Below are positions 1 through 5,602 of a stretch of 7,148 bases of DNA, one piece after another. The notes below the pieces were generated by a model. That model saw nothing but the letters and a program-made list of their open reading frames with translations. It was not told where the DNA came from and did not search any database. How positions within the stretch are numbered: the first letter of the stretch is position 1; every line of letters begins with the position of its first letter. This DNA is from Anaerolineae bacterium (lineage in GTDB: Bacteria > Chloroflexota > Anaerolineae > JACIWR01): the NCBI GenBank assembly GCA_021162125.1, contig JAGGZG010000300.1, positions 1 through 7,148 on the forward strand. The letters run 5' to 3'. The position numbers and the translations under genes are program-made.

Positions 1-21
1 GGGTGAGGGTTGGGGTAGGGG
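1..21 (+). other. G-quadruplex-type motif in the 3' part of the partial membrane-protein gene
   Basis: Four G-tracts (1-3, 7-9, 12-15, 18-21) are separated by loops of 2-3 bases, which fits the simple G3+/N1-7 quadruplex pattern on the plus strand. The plus strand is the template strand of the leftward membrane-protein gene, whose coding strand is C-rich here and encodes a Pro/Thr-rich linker. The motif may therefore be only a by-product of proline codons. Quadruplex formation is inferred from the pattern. Confidence 0.45.
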
Positions 22-271
22 TAGGCGGCAGGGCAGGCCGGGTTCCCGGGATTAGCCAGATTACCGCCAGGACAATGGTTATCGCCAACAATGGCAGGGT
101 GACGATGAACAATCGCCACAGCCGCAGAGTCGCCTGCTCACGGATGAGAAAATACAATGACGTCTTGGCTTCACGGTAAGCACGGGCCATTGCCCAGGCA
201 AGCGCCAGCAGCCCAATGGTGCCTGCTCCAACCAGCAGGGGAAGGTATCTTTCCAGAAGTGCCCAGTCCAT
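1..271 (-). CDS. Small two-helix membrane protein with Pro-rich tail (partial, runs off left edge)
   Basis: An open reading frame on the minus strand starts with ATG at 271 and stays open for 90 codons to the window edge, so its C-terminus is missing. The start has a good Shine-Dalgarno sequence, AGGAGGAAG (281-289 on the plus strand), 9 bases upstream. The protein begins MDWALLERYLP. It has two strong hydrophobic segments at about residues 10-29 and 54-74, joined by a basic, polar stretch (RAYREAKTSLYFLIREQ). After the second helix it becomes Pro/Thr-rich (residues 75-90), typical of a linker to an extracytoplasmic region. It lies 47 bases after the lipoprotein gene on the same strand with no clear terminator between, so the two are probably co-transcribed. 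I do not recognise the family. Hydrophobicity, RBS and an uninterrupted frame support a real gene; the function is unknown. Confidence 0.75.
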   Translation of the reverse strand, partial: MDWALLERYLPLLVGAGTIGLLALAWAMARAYREAKTSLYFLIREQATLRLWRLFIVTLPLLAITIVLAVIWLIPGTRPALPPTPTPTLT

Positions 272-318
272 CGGCTTATACTTCCTCCTCGATTATAAGG
301 ACAATGAAAAAAATTAGG

Positions 319-1350
319 CTATTGCAACGCTTCGGCGATGTGCAGTGCCTCTGTTTCCGGCAGCGGTCCAGCAATGGAAATATGTACCCCGTTCTCCTCC
401 CAGGTCAGGAACAATCCCTGGCCCTCCTCGATGATAAGGGTTCCCTGCTTGCCCCTCAGAGTCACGGTGCGTGCCGTGTCCAGCGCCGGTAGCGGTCCCA
501 CCGATGGCCCCTGTACCAGAGTGAATGCGTTGGGCGTGGGGCCATAGGCAAGCACGACAGCTCCATCTGCCAGAGCAACGTGAGTCAGAGCGATTCCCGG
601 TGGCAGGTACGTAGGCACCAGAATGGGAAAAGTTACCTGCTGTTGCACGTCTGCCAAAGACAAAGGGAGAGATGAGGTCTCCACAGCGTTCAGGTCAACG
701 ACGCGGGTGCCTTCTGGCACGGCCAGGGCAAAGAAGCTGTCGGGAATGTCCACGTTCGTCTCGAAAGTGCGTATGACTACCGTCCCGTGGCCCAGTGCAT
801 CGCTGTTGAATACCACTTTACGGGCCAGCCAGGTCTGATCGTCTATCCAAATAGTAGCCTGACCACCATCCGGCAGCGCCAGGCCCAATTTGTACGCCTG
901 ACCACCGTCCAATTGCTCGCTGCCGAGCAGTTGAGGGTGGCTGGCATCGGCAGTACGGATCAGTTCCTGCGCTGAAAGCACCACGTCCTGTACCACAGGC
1001 AGGCGGACGGTGGCCGGTGTGCCGACGGTTACTTCCTGATGGCTGGGATCGTACAGCCATGCCTGGGAACCGTTGATCACCATGACCATCCCCGCCCAGG
1101 GCACACCAGTTGCCTGGCGCACCTCCATGCGATGGCGATCCGCCCCTTTTTCCCAGACCTCCACGGCCAGGGTGTCCGGCCACACTGCGGCGTCCGGGGT
1201 GACGTCCAGAAGAAGGTGACGGCCACCCGCTCCACCGGCAGCCCCCTGCATGTGGCTGACGATTTCATCTGGCGAGGGACCTTGTATACCATTGCAACCC
1301 GCTAATCCCAGGATCAGCAGACCCAGGGTGTAGAGTATGCGTTTGTTCAC
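319..1350 (-). CDS. Lipoprotein with LolA-like domain and DUF4367-like C-terminus
   Basis: This 343-residue protein is likely anchored in the cytoplasmic membrane and faces outward. Residues 1-19 form a lipoprotein signal peptide: MNKR, a hydrophobic core, then the lipobox L-A-G-C with the acylated Cys at 19. Residues about 28-215 resemble the LolA/LppX-type half-barrel ('outer membrane lipoprotein-sorting protein' family; note VINGSQAWLYDP at 91-102 and IWIDDQTWLARKVV at 167-180). Residues about 240-343 begin with FPILVPTYLPPG, the hallmark of DUF4367, often found on anti-sigma-factor-like or sporulation-linked proteins. The start is GTG at 1350; an in-frame TAA 15 bases upstream (1363-1365) rules out a longer N-terminus. 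The Shine-Dalgarno is weak (AAGGG). In a phylum usually regarded as single-membraned, a classical role in carrying lipoproteins to an outer membrane is unlikely; sensing or binding a lipid or envelope component is an inference. It is followed by the two-helix membrane protein. Confidence 0.82.
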   Translation of the reverse strand: MNKRILYTLGLLILGLAGCNGIQGPSPDEIVSHMQGAAGGAGGRHLLLDVTPDAAVWPDTLAVEVWEKGADRHRMEVRQATGVPWAGMVMVINGSQAWLYDPSHQEVTVGTPATVRLPVVQDVVLSAQELIRTADASHPQLLGSEQLDGGQAYKLGLALPDGGQATIWIDDQTWLARKVVFNSDALGHGTVVIRTFETNVDIPDSFFALAVPEGTRVVDLNAVETSSLPLSLADVQQQVTFPILVPTYLPPGIALTHVALADGAVVLAYGPTPNAFTLVQGPSVGPLPALDTARTVTLRGKQGTLIIEEGQGLFLTWEENGVHISIAGPLPETEALHIAEALQ

Positions 1351-1426
1351 CGATTTTTTCCCTTAACCTTCTGGTGACCTCAGTGGAGAGTCGAGGAAGT
1401 GCTGAGTACGGGATTTCTACGTATTG

Positions 1427-1442
1427 GCAGAAAATCTTCTGC
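1427..1442. repeat. 6-bp inverted repeat in the lipoprotein leader
   Basis: GCAGAA (1427-1432) and TTCTGC (1437-1442) are perfect inverted arms around a 4-base spacer. It lies about 75-90 bases upstream of the lipoprotein start, inside the predicted leader. It could be an operator half-site pair or a small RNA hairpin. It is short enough to occur by chance. Confidence 0.3.
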
Positions 1443-1485
1443 TTCCGGGGGGATAGCCGTGTATTGTCGTTGTTTATGTAGGGGA

Positions 1486-1499
1486 GCGATGTAAATCGC
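1486..1499. repeat. 5-bp inverted repeat next to the leftward promoter
   Basis: GCGAT (1486-1490) and ATCGC (1495-1499) flank the spacer GTAA. It sits just downstream of the predicted leftward transcription start (about 1503), where a repressor site or a 5'-end RNA hairpin would be placed. The preceding GTAGGGG (1478-1484) gives it some likeness to a GTAGGGGCGAT-type dispersed repeat found in many genomes. That likeness is from memory and weak. Confidence 0.3.
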
Positions 1500-1509
1500 G
1501 CGGATCAAA

Positions 1510-1538
1510 ATTATACCATAAAAGGCCAAATTCGGAAA
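1510..1538 (-). promoter_or_regulatory. Predicted extended -10 promoter for the lipoprotein gene
   Basis: On the minus strand a consensus TATAAT (plus-strand 1510-1515) is preceded by TGG (1516-1518), giving an extended -10 of the TGn type. The hexamer 17 bases upstream is TTTCCG (1533-1538), a poor -35, as is common when an extended -10 is present. Transcription would start near 1503, leaving a leader of about 150 bases before the GTG at 1350. This is a sigma-70/SigA-type prediction from sequence only. Confidence 0.5.
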
Positions 1539-1569
1539 CCGGCGGCAAGCGGGCGCGGTCCGTTGGCAT

Positions 1570-1598
1570 TTGTGCGACGCTGGCTCCTGTGGTATAAT
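1570..1598 (+). promoter_or_regulatory. Predicted extended -10 promoter for the replication cluster
   Basis: A consensus TATAAT (1593-1598) is preceded by TGG (1590-1592). TTGTGC (1570-1575) lies exactly 17 bases upstream as a partial -35 (TTG conserved). Predicted start is near 1605, about 45 bases ahead of the ATG at 1650. With short gaps and an overlap downstream, this promoter may drive the nuclease-family gene, dnaB, the DnaD gene and the loader. Its -10 is the same nine bases, TGGTATAAT, as the leftward promoter. Confidence 0.55.
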
Positions 1599-1633
1599 CA
1601 ATTCCAGAGACGGAGCCTATCTGTGTACGAGTT

Positions 1634-1640
1634 AAGGAGG
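1634..1640 (+). promoter_or_regulatory. Strong ribosome binding site fixing the start of the DUF151 gene
   Basis: AAGGAGG ends 9 bases before the ATG at 1650. It fixes the start there rather than at an in-frame TTG at 1563, which would add 29 residues lacking family likeness and would lie upstream of the predicted transcription start. Confidence 0.8.
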
Positions 1641-1649
1641 CGGCGAGCC

Positions 1650-2144
1650 ATGGTTGAGGTGACGGTTGACAGCGTCCGGGTTAGTTTGCTGTCCCAGCAT
1701 CGCGTGGTGATCCTGAAAGACATCAACGAGGAACGTTATCTGCCTATCTGGATCGGCCCTTTCGAGGCAGATGCGATCACCATCCAGCTCCGGGGTATTG
1801 AGGTGGCCCGTCCTCAGACCCACGATCTCCTCAAGAGTGTCCTCGATGTGATGGGTGCGCGGGTGCATCACATCCTGGTCAACGATCTGCGTAACGACAC
1901 CTTCTACGCCCGCATCGTCGTGGATTCCAACAGCCGGCGGTTGGAGATTGATTCCCGGCCCAGCGATGCCATTGCCCTGGCAGTGCGCGTCGGGGCTCCC
2001 ATCTTCGTCGCCGAGTCGGTAATGGAGCGGGCGGCGGTCACTCCAGAGGAAAGTAGCGAGGAGAAAGAGGACGAGGAGGACCGCCTGGAGGTTTTCCGCG
2101 ACTTCGTGGATACCCTGGACCTGGGCCCGCTGGCAGAGGAATGA
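1650..2144 (+). CDS. Bifunctional nuclease family protein (DUF151/BFN)
   Basis: This 164-residue protein belongs to the DUF151 'bifunctional nuclease' family; DNase and RNase activity has been reported for plant members, and the bacterial role is unsettled. The core covers residues 1 to about 128. Family landmarks are MVEVTVDSVRVSLL at the N-terminus, YLPIWIGPFEADAI (30-43), RPQTHDLL (54-61) and DSRPSDAIALAVR (101-113). No UVR-type C-terminal motif is visible. Instead the tail (about 131-164) is very acidic, with a Glu/Asp run at 133-144 followed by a predicted amphipathic stretch (LEVFRDFVDTLDL), so it may be flexible or bind a partner. It is the first gene of the rightward cluster, 28 bases before dnaB, which makes co-expression with the replicative helicase likely; a shared function is inference. 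Family assignment is firm; nuclease activity in this protein is not shown. Confidence 0.92.
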   Translation: MVEVTVDSVRVSLLSQHRVVILKDINEERYLPIWIGPFEADAITIQLRGIEVARPQTHDLLKSVLDVMGARVHHILVNDLRNDTFYARIVVDSNSRRLEIDSRPSDAIALAVRVGAPIFVAESVMERAAVTPEESSEEKEDEEDRLEVFRDFVDTLDLGPLAEE

Positions 2145-2172
2145 ATCAGCACCTGCACGTGTGTGGTGAATC

Positions 2173-3516
2173 ATGAGCGCAGTTGAGCGAATGGCTCCTC
2201 ACAATCTGGAAGCTGAGGAGGCGGTGTTGGGATCGCTGTTGATAGATCCCGATGCCGTCTTTCGCGTAGCGTCGTTTCTCAGCGCGGACGATTTCTACCG
2301 CGAGAAGAATGGCTGGATCTATCAGGCCATCCTCGATCTTCACGACCGGCGCGAGCCGGTTGATTTCGTTACCCTGTGCGACGAACTCGACCGCCGGGGC
2401 CAGTTAAAAGAGGTGGGCGGTGCGGCGTACATCACCGATCTGATCGCCGCCGTCCCTACCTCGATCCACGTGGAGCACTACGGGCGGATCGTGGAGCGCA
2501 CGGCGACGTTGCGCCGTTTGATCGCCGCCGCTGGTCAGATCGCTGGCTTGGCCTACGAGGAAGCCGAGGACCTGGACGAGATAGTGGATCGCGCAGAGCA
2601 GCTCATCTTCGGCGTCTCACAGCGGCGGATCACGCACGATCTGACGCCCATCAAGCAGGTCATCCACGAGTATTACGATCGCATTGATTACCTCTACCAG
2701 CATCGCGGCGAGCCACTGGGCATTCCCACCGGATACAAACTGCTGGACAAGCTCCTGGGTGGATTGCAGCGCTCCGATTTGATTATCGTCGCCGGCCGGC
2801 CGGGGATGGGGAAAACTTCGCTATTGCTCTCCATCGCCCAGAGCGCGGCCCGTAAATACAATCAGCGAGTTGCCCTCTTCAGCCTGGAGATGTCCGCCGA
2901 GCAGGTGGTCCAGCGCCTGATCTCCGCCGAGACGGGCATTGACTCCCAGCGCCTGCGTCTGGGCGACCTGCACGAGGACGAATGGCCGACTTTCGTGCAG
3001 GCTACCGGCGTTCTCTCCGATACACAGATATTCATTGACGATACCCCTGCCATCTCGGTATTGCAAATGCGCACCAAAGCCCGCCGTCTCCACGCCGAAC
3101 ACGGCCTGGACCTGGTCATGGTGGATTACCTGCAACTGATGCGCGGCGACTTCCGCTCTGAGAACCGGGTACAGGAGGTGTCGTACATCTCGCGCGAGCT
3201 CAAGGCCCTGGCCCGCGAGTTGAACGTGCCGGTACTGGCCGCATCGCAGCTTTCGCGCGCCGTGGAACAGCGCCAGGACAAACGCCCACAGTTGTCCGAT
3301 CTCCGTGAGAGTGGGAGTATAGAACAGGATGCGGACGTGGTGATGTTCATCTACCGCGATGTTCTCTACAACCCGGAGACGGAGTTCAAGAACATTGCCG
3401 ACGTCATCATTGCCAAGCACCGTCACGGCCCCACCGGTCACGTTCCCCTTTTCTTCAAGGCTGAGCTGGCTCAGTTTCTCCCGGTGGAACAAATTCGCGA
3501 GGACCTCGAGTTCTAA
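2173..3516 (+). CDS. dnaB: Replicative DNA helicase DnaB
   Basis: This is the hexameric 5'-3' helicase that unwinds DNA at the replication fork and binds primase. At 447 residues it is of usual length, complete and without an intein. The N-terminal DnaB domain covers about residues 8-110 (PHNLEAEEAVLGSLL near the start), followed by a linker helix and the RecA-like motor from about 180. Motor motifs: Walker A GRPGMGKT (208-215), catalytic Glu in SLEMS (E239), Walker B LVMVDYLQL (314-322), the ASQLSR loop (357-362), DLRESGSIEQDADVV (376-390), and KHRHGPTG (415-422), whose Lys and Arg supply the trans-acting finger. The ATG at 2173 has only a weak GGTGA 3 bases upstream; a second ATG at codon 7 is a possible alternative start. 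It precedes the DnaD and loader genes, its expected partners, in the same direction. Confidence 0.97.
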   Translation: MSAVERMAPHNLEAEEAVLGSLLIDPDAVFRVASFLSADDFYREKNGWIYQAILDLHDRREPVDFVTLCDELDRRGQLKEVGGAAYITDLIAAVPTSIHVEHYGRIVERTATLRRLIAAAGQIAGLAYEEAEDLDEIVDRAEQLIFGVSQRRITHDLTPIKQVIHEYYDRIDYLYQHRGEPLGIPTGYKLLDKLLGGLQRSDLIIVAGRPGMGKTSLLLSIAQSAARKYNQRVALFSLEMSAEQVVQRLISAETGIDSQRLRLGDLHEDEWPTFVQATGVLSDTQIFIDDTPAISVLQMRTKARRLHAEHGLDLVMVDYLQLMRGDFRSENRVQEVSYISRELKALARELNVPVLAASQLSRAVEQRQDKRPQLSDLRESGSIEQDADVVMFIYRDVLYNPETEFKNIADVIIAKHRHGPTGHVPLFFKAELAQFLPVEQIREDLEF

Positions 3517-3536
3517 ATTGTCCCCAGAGTAGGACG

Positions 3537-4241
3537 ATGAAAGGTTTTACTGGCTTTCCGGCAGGCAAGGTACGGGTCACGCCTTTGCCCAATCAGTTTT
3601 TCAGTGAACTCCTGCCGGCGATTGACGACCTGGCGGAGCTCAAGATAACTTTGCATTGCTTCTGGCTGCTGCATCAGAAGACGGGCGATCTACGCTATGT
3701 CACCCGCCGCGAACTGGCCGCCGATGAGCTTCTGCTGGACGGGCTGCGCGTCACCGGTCAGCCCCCGCAGCAGGCGTTGGAGGCCGGGCTGGAGCGAGCG
3801 GTGTTTCGCGGCACACTCCTGCACGTGATCGCCCACCATGACTCCGGGGAGGAGCACTGCTATTTCATGAATACCGCCCACGGCCGCCAGACTGTGGATC
3901 GCATCCAGCGCGGCGAGCTCCGCTTGCCGGAGGGCGGCTCACAGGTTCGGCTGGAGGCCCGTCGGCCCAATATCTTTGTGCTTTACGAGCAGAACATTGG
4001 GCTGTTGCAGCCGCTCTTGGCCGACGAGCTTCGAGACGCCGAGCGGACCTACCCGGCCGATTGGATCGAGGAGGCTTTTCGCATAGCGGCAGAGAACAAC
4101 GTGCGCCGCTGGAGTTACGTGCGCCGCATCCTGGAGCGCTGGGCAACCGAGGGGAAGAACGATGGAGCGGGTCGGCGAGGTACTGAAGCGGACCGCAAAC
4201 GATATATCAAAGGGGAGTACGGCGAGTACATCAAGCACTGA
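3537..4241 (+). CDS. DnaD-domain primosome protein
   Basis: DnaD-family proteins bind and remodel DNA at origins and stalled forks and help deliver the helicase loader and helicase. This 234-residue protein has an N-terminal winged-helix-like part (about 17-125; FFSELLPAIDDLAELKITLHCFWLL at the start, given in short pieces: FFSELLPAIDDL 21-32) and a helical DnaD domain (about 144-203). The domain ends in the known Y-x3-I-x3-W signature, here Y194, I198, W202 in WSYVRRILERW. The basic tail (RKRYIKGEYGEYIKH) is encoded where the gene overlaps the loader by 80 bases. The ATG at 3537 lies 20 bases after the dnaB stop; a TAGGA sits only 3-4 bases upstream, so initiation may depend on coupling to dnaB. 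The family is best known from Firmicutes; similar proteins are, as I recall, common beside dnaB in Chloroflexota. Confidence 0.9.
   Translation: MKGFTGFPAGKVRVTPLPNQFFSELLPAIDDLAELKITLHCFWLLHQKTGDLRYVTRRELAADELLLDGLRVTGQPPQQALEAGLERAVFRGTLLHVIAHHDSGEEHCYFMNTAHGRQTVDRIQRGELRLPEGGSQVRLEARRPNIFVLYEQNIGLLQPLLADELRDAERTYPADWIEEAFRIAAENNVRRWSYVRRILERWATEGKNDGAGRRGTEADRKRYIKGEYGEYIKH
4149..4157 (+). promoter_or_regulatory. Ribosome binding site inside the DnaD gene for the loader
   Basis: GAGGGGAAG ends 4 bases before the ATG at 4162 and has its GAGGGG core 7 bases upstream. It supports the loader start inside the DnaD coding sequence and hence a real overlap of 80 bases. Confidence 0.6.
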
Positions 4242-5571
4242 GCAGCAAACCGAGGACCGTCGGGCCGAGAACGTGTGTCCTATCTGCAAAGGCGCTGGCT
4301 ACGTGGTGCGTGATGTGCCCGTTGACCACCCCGATTTTGGTCGCCTTTACCCCTGTCGCTGCAAACAGGACGAGTTAATGACCCTGCGTGCAGCCCGGCT
4401 CCGTGAGCTGAGCAATCTGGACGCGCTCCAGCACATGACCTTTCAGAGCTTCATTCCAGAGGGTATCGGCCTGAACGTCGAGAAGCGGGAGAATCTGCGC
4501 CGCGCCTACGAGCGAGCCAGGGCCTTCGCTGCCGATCCCCGGGGATGGCTGCTGCTCATGGGCGGGTACGGCTGTGGCAAGACCCACCTGGCAGTAGCCA
4601 TCGCCAACGAGCGCATCCAGCAGGGACGTCCCGCTCTGTTCGTCGTCGTCCCCGACTTGCTGGACTACCTGCGGGCCACCTTCAGCCCGACCAGCCCGGT
4701 GACTTACGACGATCGCTTCGACGAGGTGCGCACCGCTCCGTTGCTCATCCTGGACGACCTGGGCGCACAGAGCGTCACCCCCTGGGCTACCGAGAAGCTT
4801 TACCAGATTCTGAACTATCGCTACAACACGCAATCGCCCACCGTTATCACCACCAACCGCGAGCTGGAGGAGATTGACCTGCGACTCCGCTCCCGCCTGG
4901 TGGATCCCAACCTGGTGGAAATCGTGCCCATCCTGGCCCCCGACTTCCGCCAGAGTGGGGTGAGCGCGGATCATTCGGATCTCAGCAGCCTCTCCCTGCA
5001 CAGCGACAAGACCTTCGAGAGCTTCAACCTGCGGCCCGAGCTCCCCGCTGAGGAGCGCGAAAACCTGAAGCGAGCCTGGGCCATTGCTCAGGACTTTGCC
5101 CGTGATCCCCGCGACTGGCTGGTGTTCATCGGCACTTACGGCTGTGGCAAGACCCACCTGGCCGCGGCCATCGCTAACTACCGCACCAGCCAGGGCTACC
5201 CCGCCCTGTTCATCACCGTCCCCGACCTGCTGGACCACCTGCGGGCTACCTTCAGCCCGACCAGCCTGGTTTCCTACGACAAGCGTTTCGAGGAAGTGCG
5301 CACTGCTCCCCTGCTCATTCTGGATGACCTGGGTACGCAGAGCGCAACCGCCTGGGCTGCGGAAAAGCTCTACCAGATATTCAACTACCGCTACAACGCA
5401 CGGCTACCCACAGTGATCACCACGGCCGACGAGATCGAAACCATTGACCCTCGCCTTCGCTCGCGGATACTTGATCCGGGACGCTGTACCGTGTTCGCCA
5501 TCGAGGCCCCGGCCTACCGGGGAGGTGGCAGGAGGACGTCCGGCAAGCGGAGACGCAAACGAAAGAGTTAA
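4162..5571 (+). CDS. DnaC/DnaI-type helicase loader with two tandem AAA+ domains
   Basis: This 469-residue protein is probably the ATPase that loads DnaB onto DNA. The N-terminal part has a Cys cluster C39-x2-C42-x22-C65-x-C67 with a nearby His (H56), likely a zinc ribbon as in DnaI. Two IstB/DnaC-type AAA+ domains follow. Domain 1: TFQSF (93-97), Walker A GGYGCGKTH (134-142), Walker B LLILDDLG (194-201), sensor TTN (230-232), arginine motif RLRSRLVD (241-248). Domain 2: TFESF (284-288), Walker A GTYGCGKTH (324-332), Walker B LLILDDLG (384-391), TTA in place of TTN (420-422), RLRSRILD (431-438). Both nucleotide sites look intact, but domain 2 has lost the sensor-1 Asn. The C-terminus is a basic tail (RRTSGKRRRKRKS) suited to DNA binding. 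Classical DnaC, DnaI and IstB have one AAA+ domain. Position after dnaB and the DnaD gene supports the loader role over a transposition helper; there is no transposase nearby. Confidence 0.9.
   Translation: MERVGEVLKRTANDISKGSTASTSSTEQQTEDRRAENVCPICKGAGYVVRDVPVDHPDFGRLYPCRCKQDELMTLRAARLRELSNLDALQHMTFQSFIPEGIGLNVEKRENLRRAYERARAFAADPRGWLLLMGGYGCGKTHLAVAIANERIQQGRPALFVVVPDLLDYLRATFSPTSPVTYDDRFDEVRTAPLLILDDLGAQSVTPWATEKLYQILNYRYNTQSPTVITTNRELEEIDLRLRSRLVDPNLVEIVPILAPDFRQSGVSADHSDLSSLSLHSDKTFESFNLRPELPAEERENLKRAWAIAQDFARDPRDWLVFIGTYGCGKTHLAAAIANYRTSQGYPALFITVPDLLDHLRATFSPTSLVSYDKRFEEVRTAPLLILDDLGTQSATAWAAEKLYQIFNYRYNARLPTVITTADEIETIDPRLRSRILDPGRCTVFAIEAPAYRGGGRRTSGKRRRKRKS
4483..5520 (+). repeat. 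In-frame 570-base tandem duplication of the AAA+ module
   Basis: Residues 108-263 (4483-4950) and 298-453 (5053-5520) of the loader align without a gap at an offset of exactly 190 codons. By hand count 104 of 153 aligned residues (111-263 against 301-453) are identical, about 68%. Some stretches are also identical in DNA, such as the Walker A coding segment (from 4571 and from 5141) and TTCAGCCCGACCAGCC (4681 and 5251). Such islands suggest either strong constraint or occasional gene conversion between the halves. The two units are separated by a Ser-rich linker, residues about 264-283. Confidence 0.88.
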
Positions 5572-5580
5572 TTGCAATGG

Positions 5581-5602
5581 TCTCGTTTTCTCGAAAACGG
5601 GA
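5581..5602. repeat. Hairpin downstream of the loader gene
   Basis: TCTCGTTTTC (5581-5590) pairs with GAAAACGGGA (5593-5602): ten pairs with one G-T, or nine pairs around a CTCG tetraloop. It starts 9 bases after the loader stop. It could protect the 3' end of the replication transcript or weaken transcription into the next gene. It lacks a following T-run, so it is not a standard intrinsic terminator. It directly adjoins a dispersed repeat and may belong to it. Confidence 0.55.

Larger units (their letters stand above)
1351..1649. other. Divergent intergenic region between the lipoprotein and nuclease-family genes
   Basis: This 299-base non-coding stretch lies between two divergent transcription units. 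It contains an extended -10 promoter candidate for each direction, about 150 bases of leader for the lipoprotein transcript holding two short inverted repeats, and a strong Shine-Dalgarno before the rightward gene. I see no tRNA, small-protein gene with a good RBS, or recognised riboswitch. The part from 1500 to 1540 is AT-richer than its surroundings, as expected for a promoter. Confidence 0.6.

Noticed and set aside
292..297. TATAAT on the minus strand as a promoter for the partial membrane-protein gene
   Set aside because: Transcription would start inside the Shine-Dalgarno sequence, there is no TGn extension, and the hexamer 17 bases upstream (AGCCTA) is not a -35. It is more likely chance in an operon gap.
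306..316. T-run on the minus strand after the lipoprotein stop as an intrinsic terminator
   Set aside because: No stable GC-rich hairpin precedes the run of seven T residues, so the two leftward genes are better seen as one transcript.
157..838. Several plus-strand open frames of 60-111 codons across the lipoprotein gene
   Set aside because: They are antisense to genes with clear signal peptide and family motifs, have no convincing ribosome binding sites and resemble no family.
1563..1649. N-terminal extension of the DUF151 gene from an upstream TTG
   Set aside because: The extra 29 residues lack family likeness, the TTG lies upstream of the predicted -10, and AAGGAGG at 1634-1640 points to the ATG at 1650.
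2173..3516. Intein or frameshift in dnaB
   Set aside because: All motor motifs follow each other at normal spacing in one frame of 447 residues; nothing is inserted at Walker A or the other usual intein sites.
4162..5571. IstB-type transposition helper of an insertion sequence
   Set aside because: No transposase or terminal inverted repeats are present, and the N-terminal Cys cluster and placement after dnaB and the DnaD gene favour a helicase loader.
5581..5602. Hairpin as a standard rho-independent terminator
   Set aside because: The stem is good but is followed by GGCTTCGC, not a T-run, so only a general hairpin is called.
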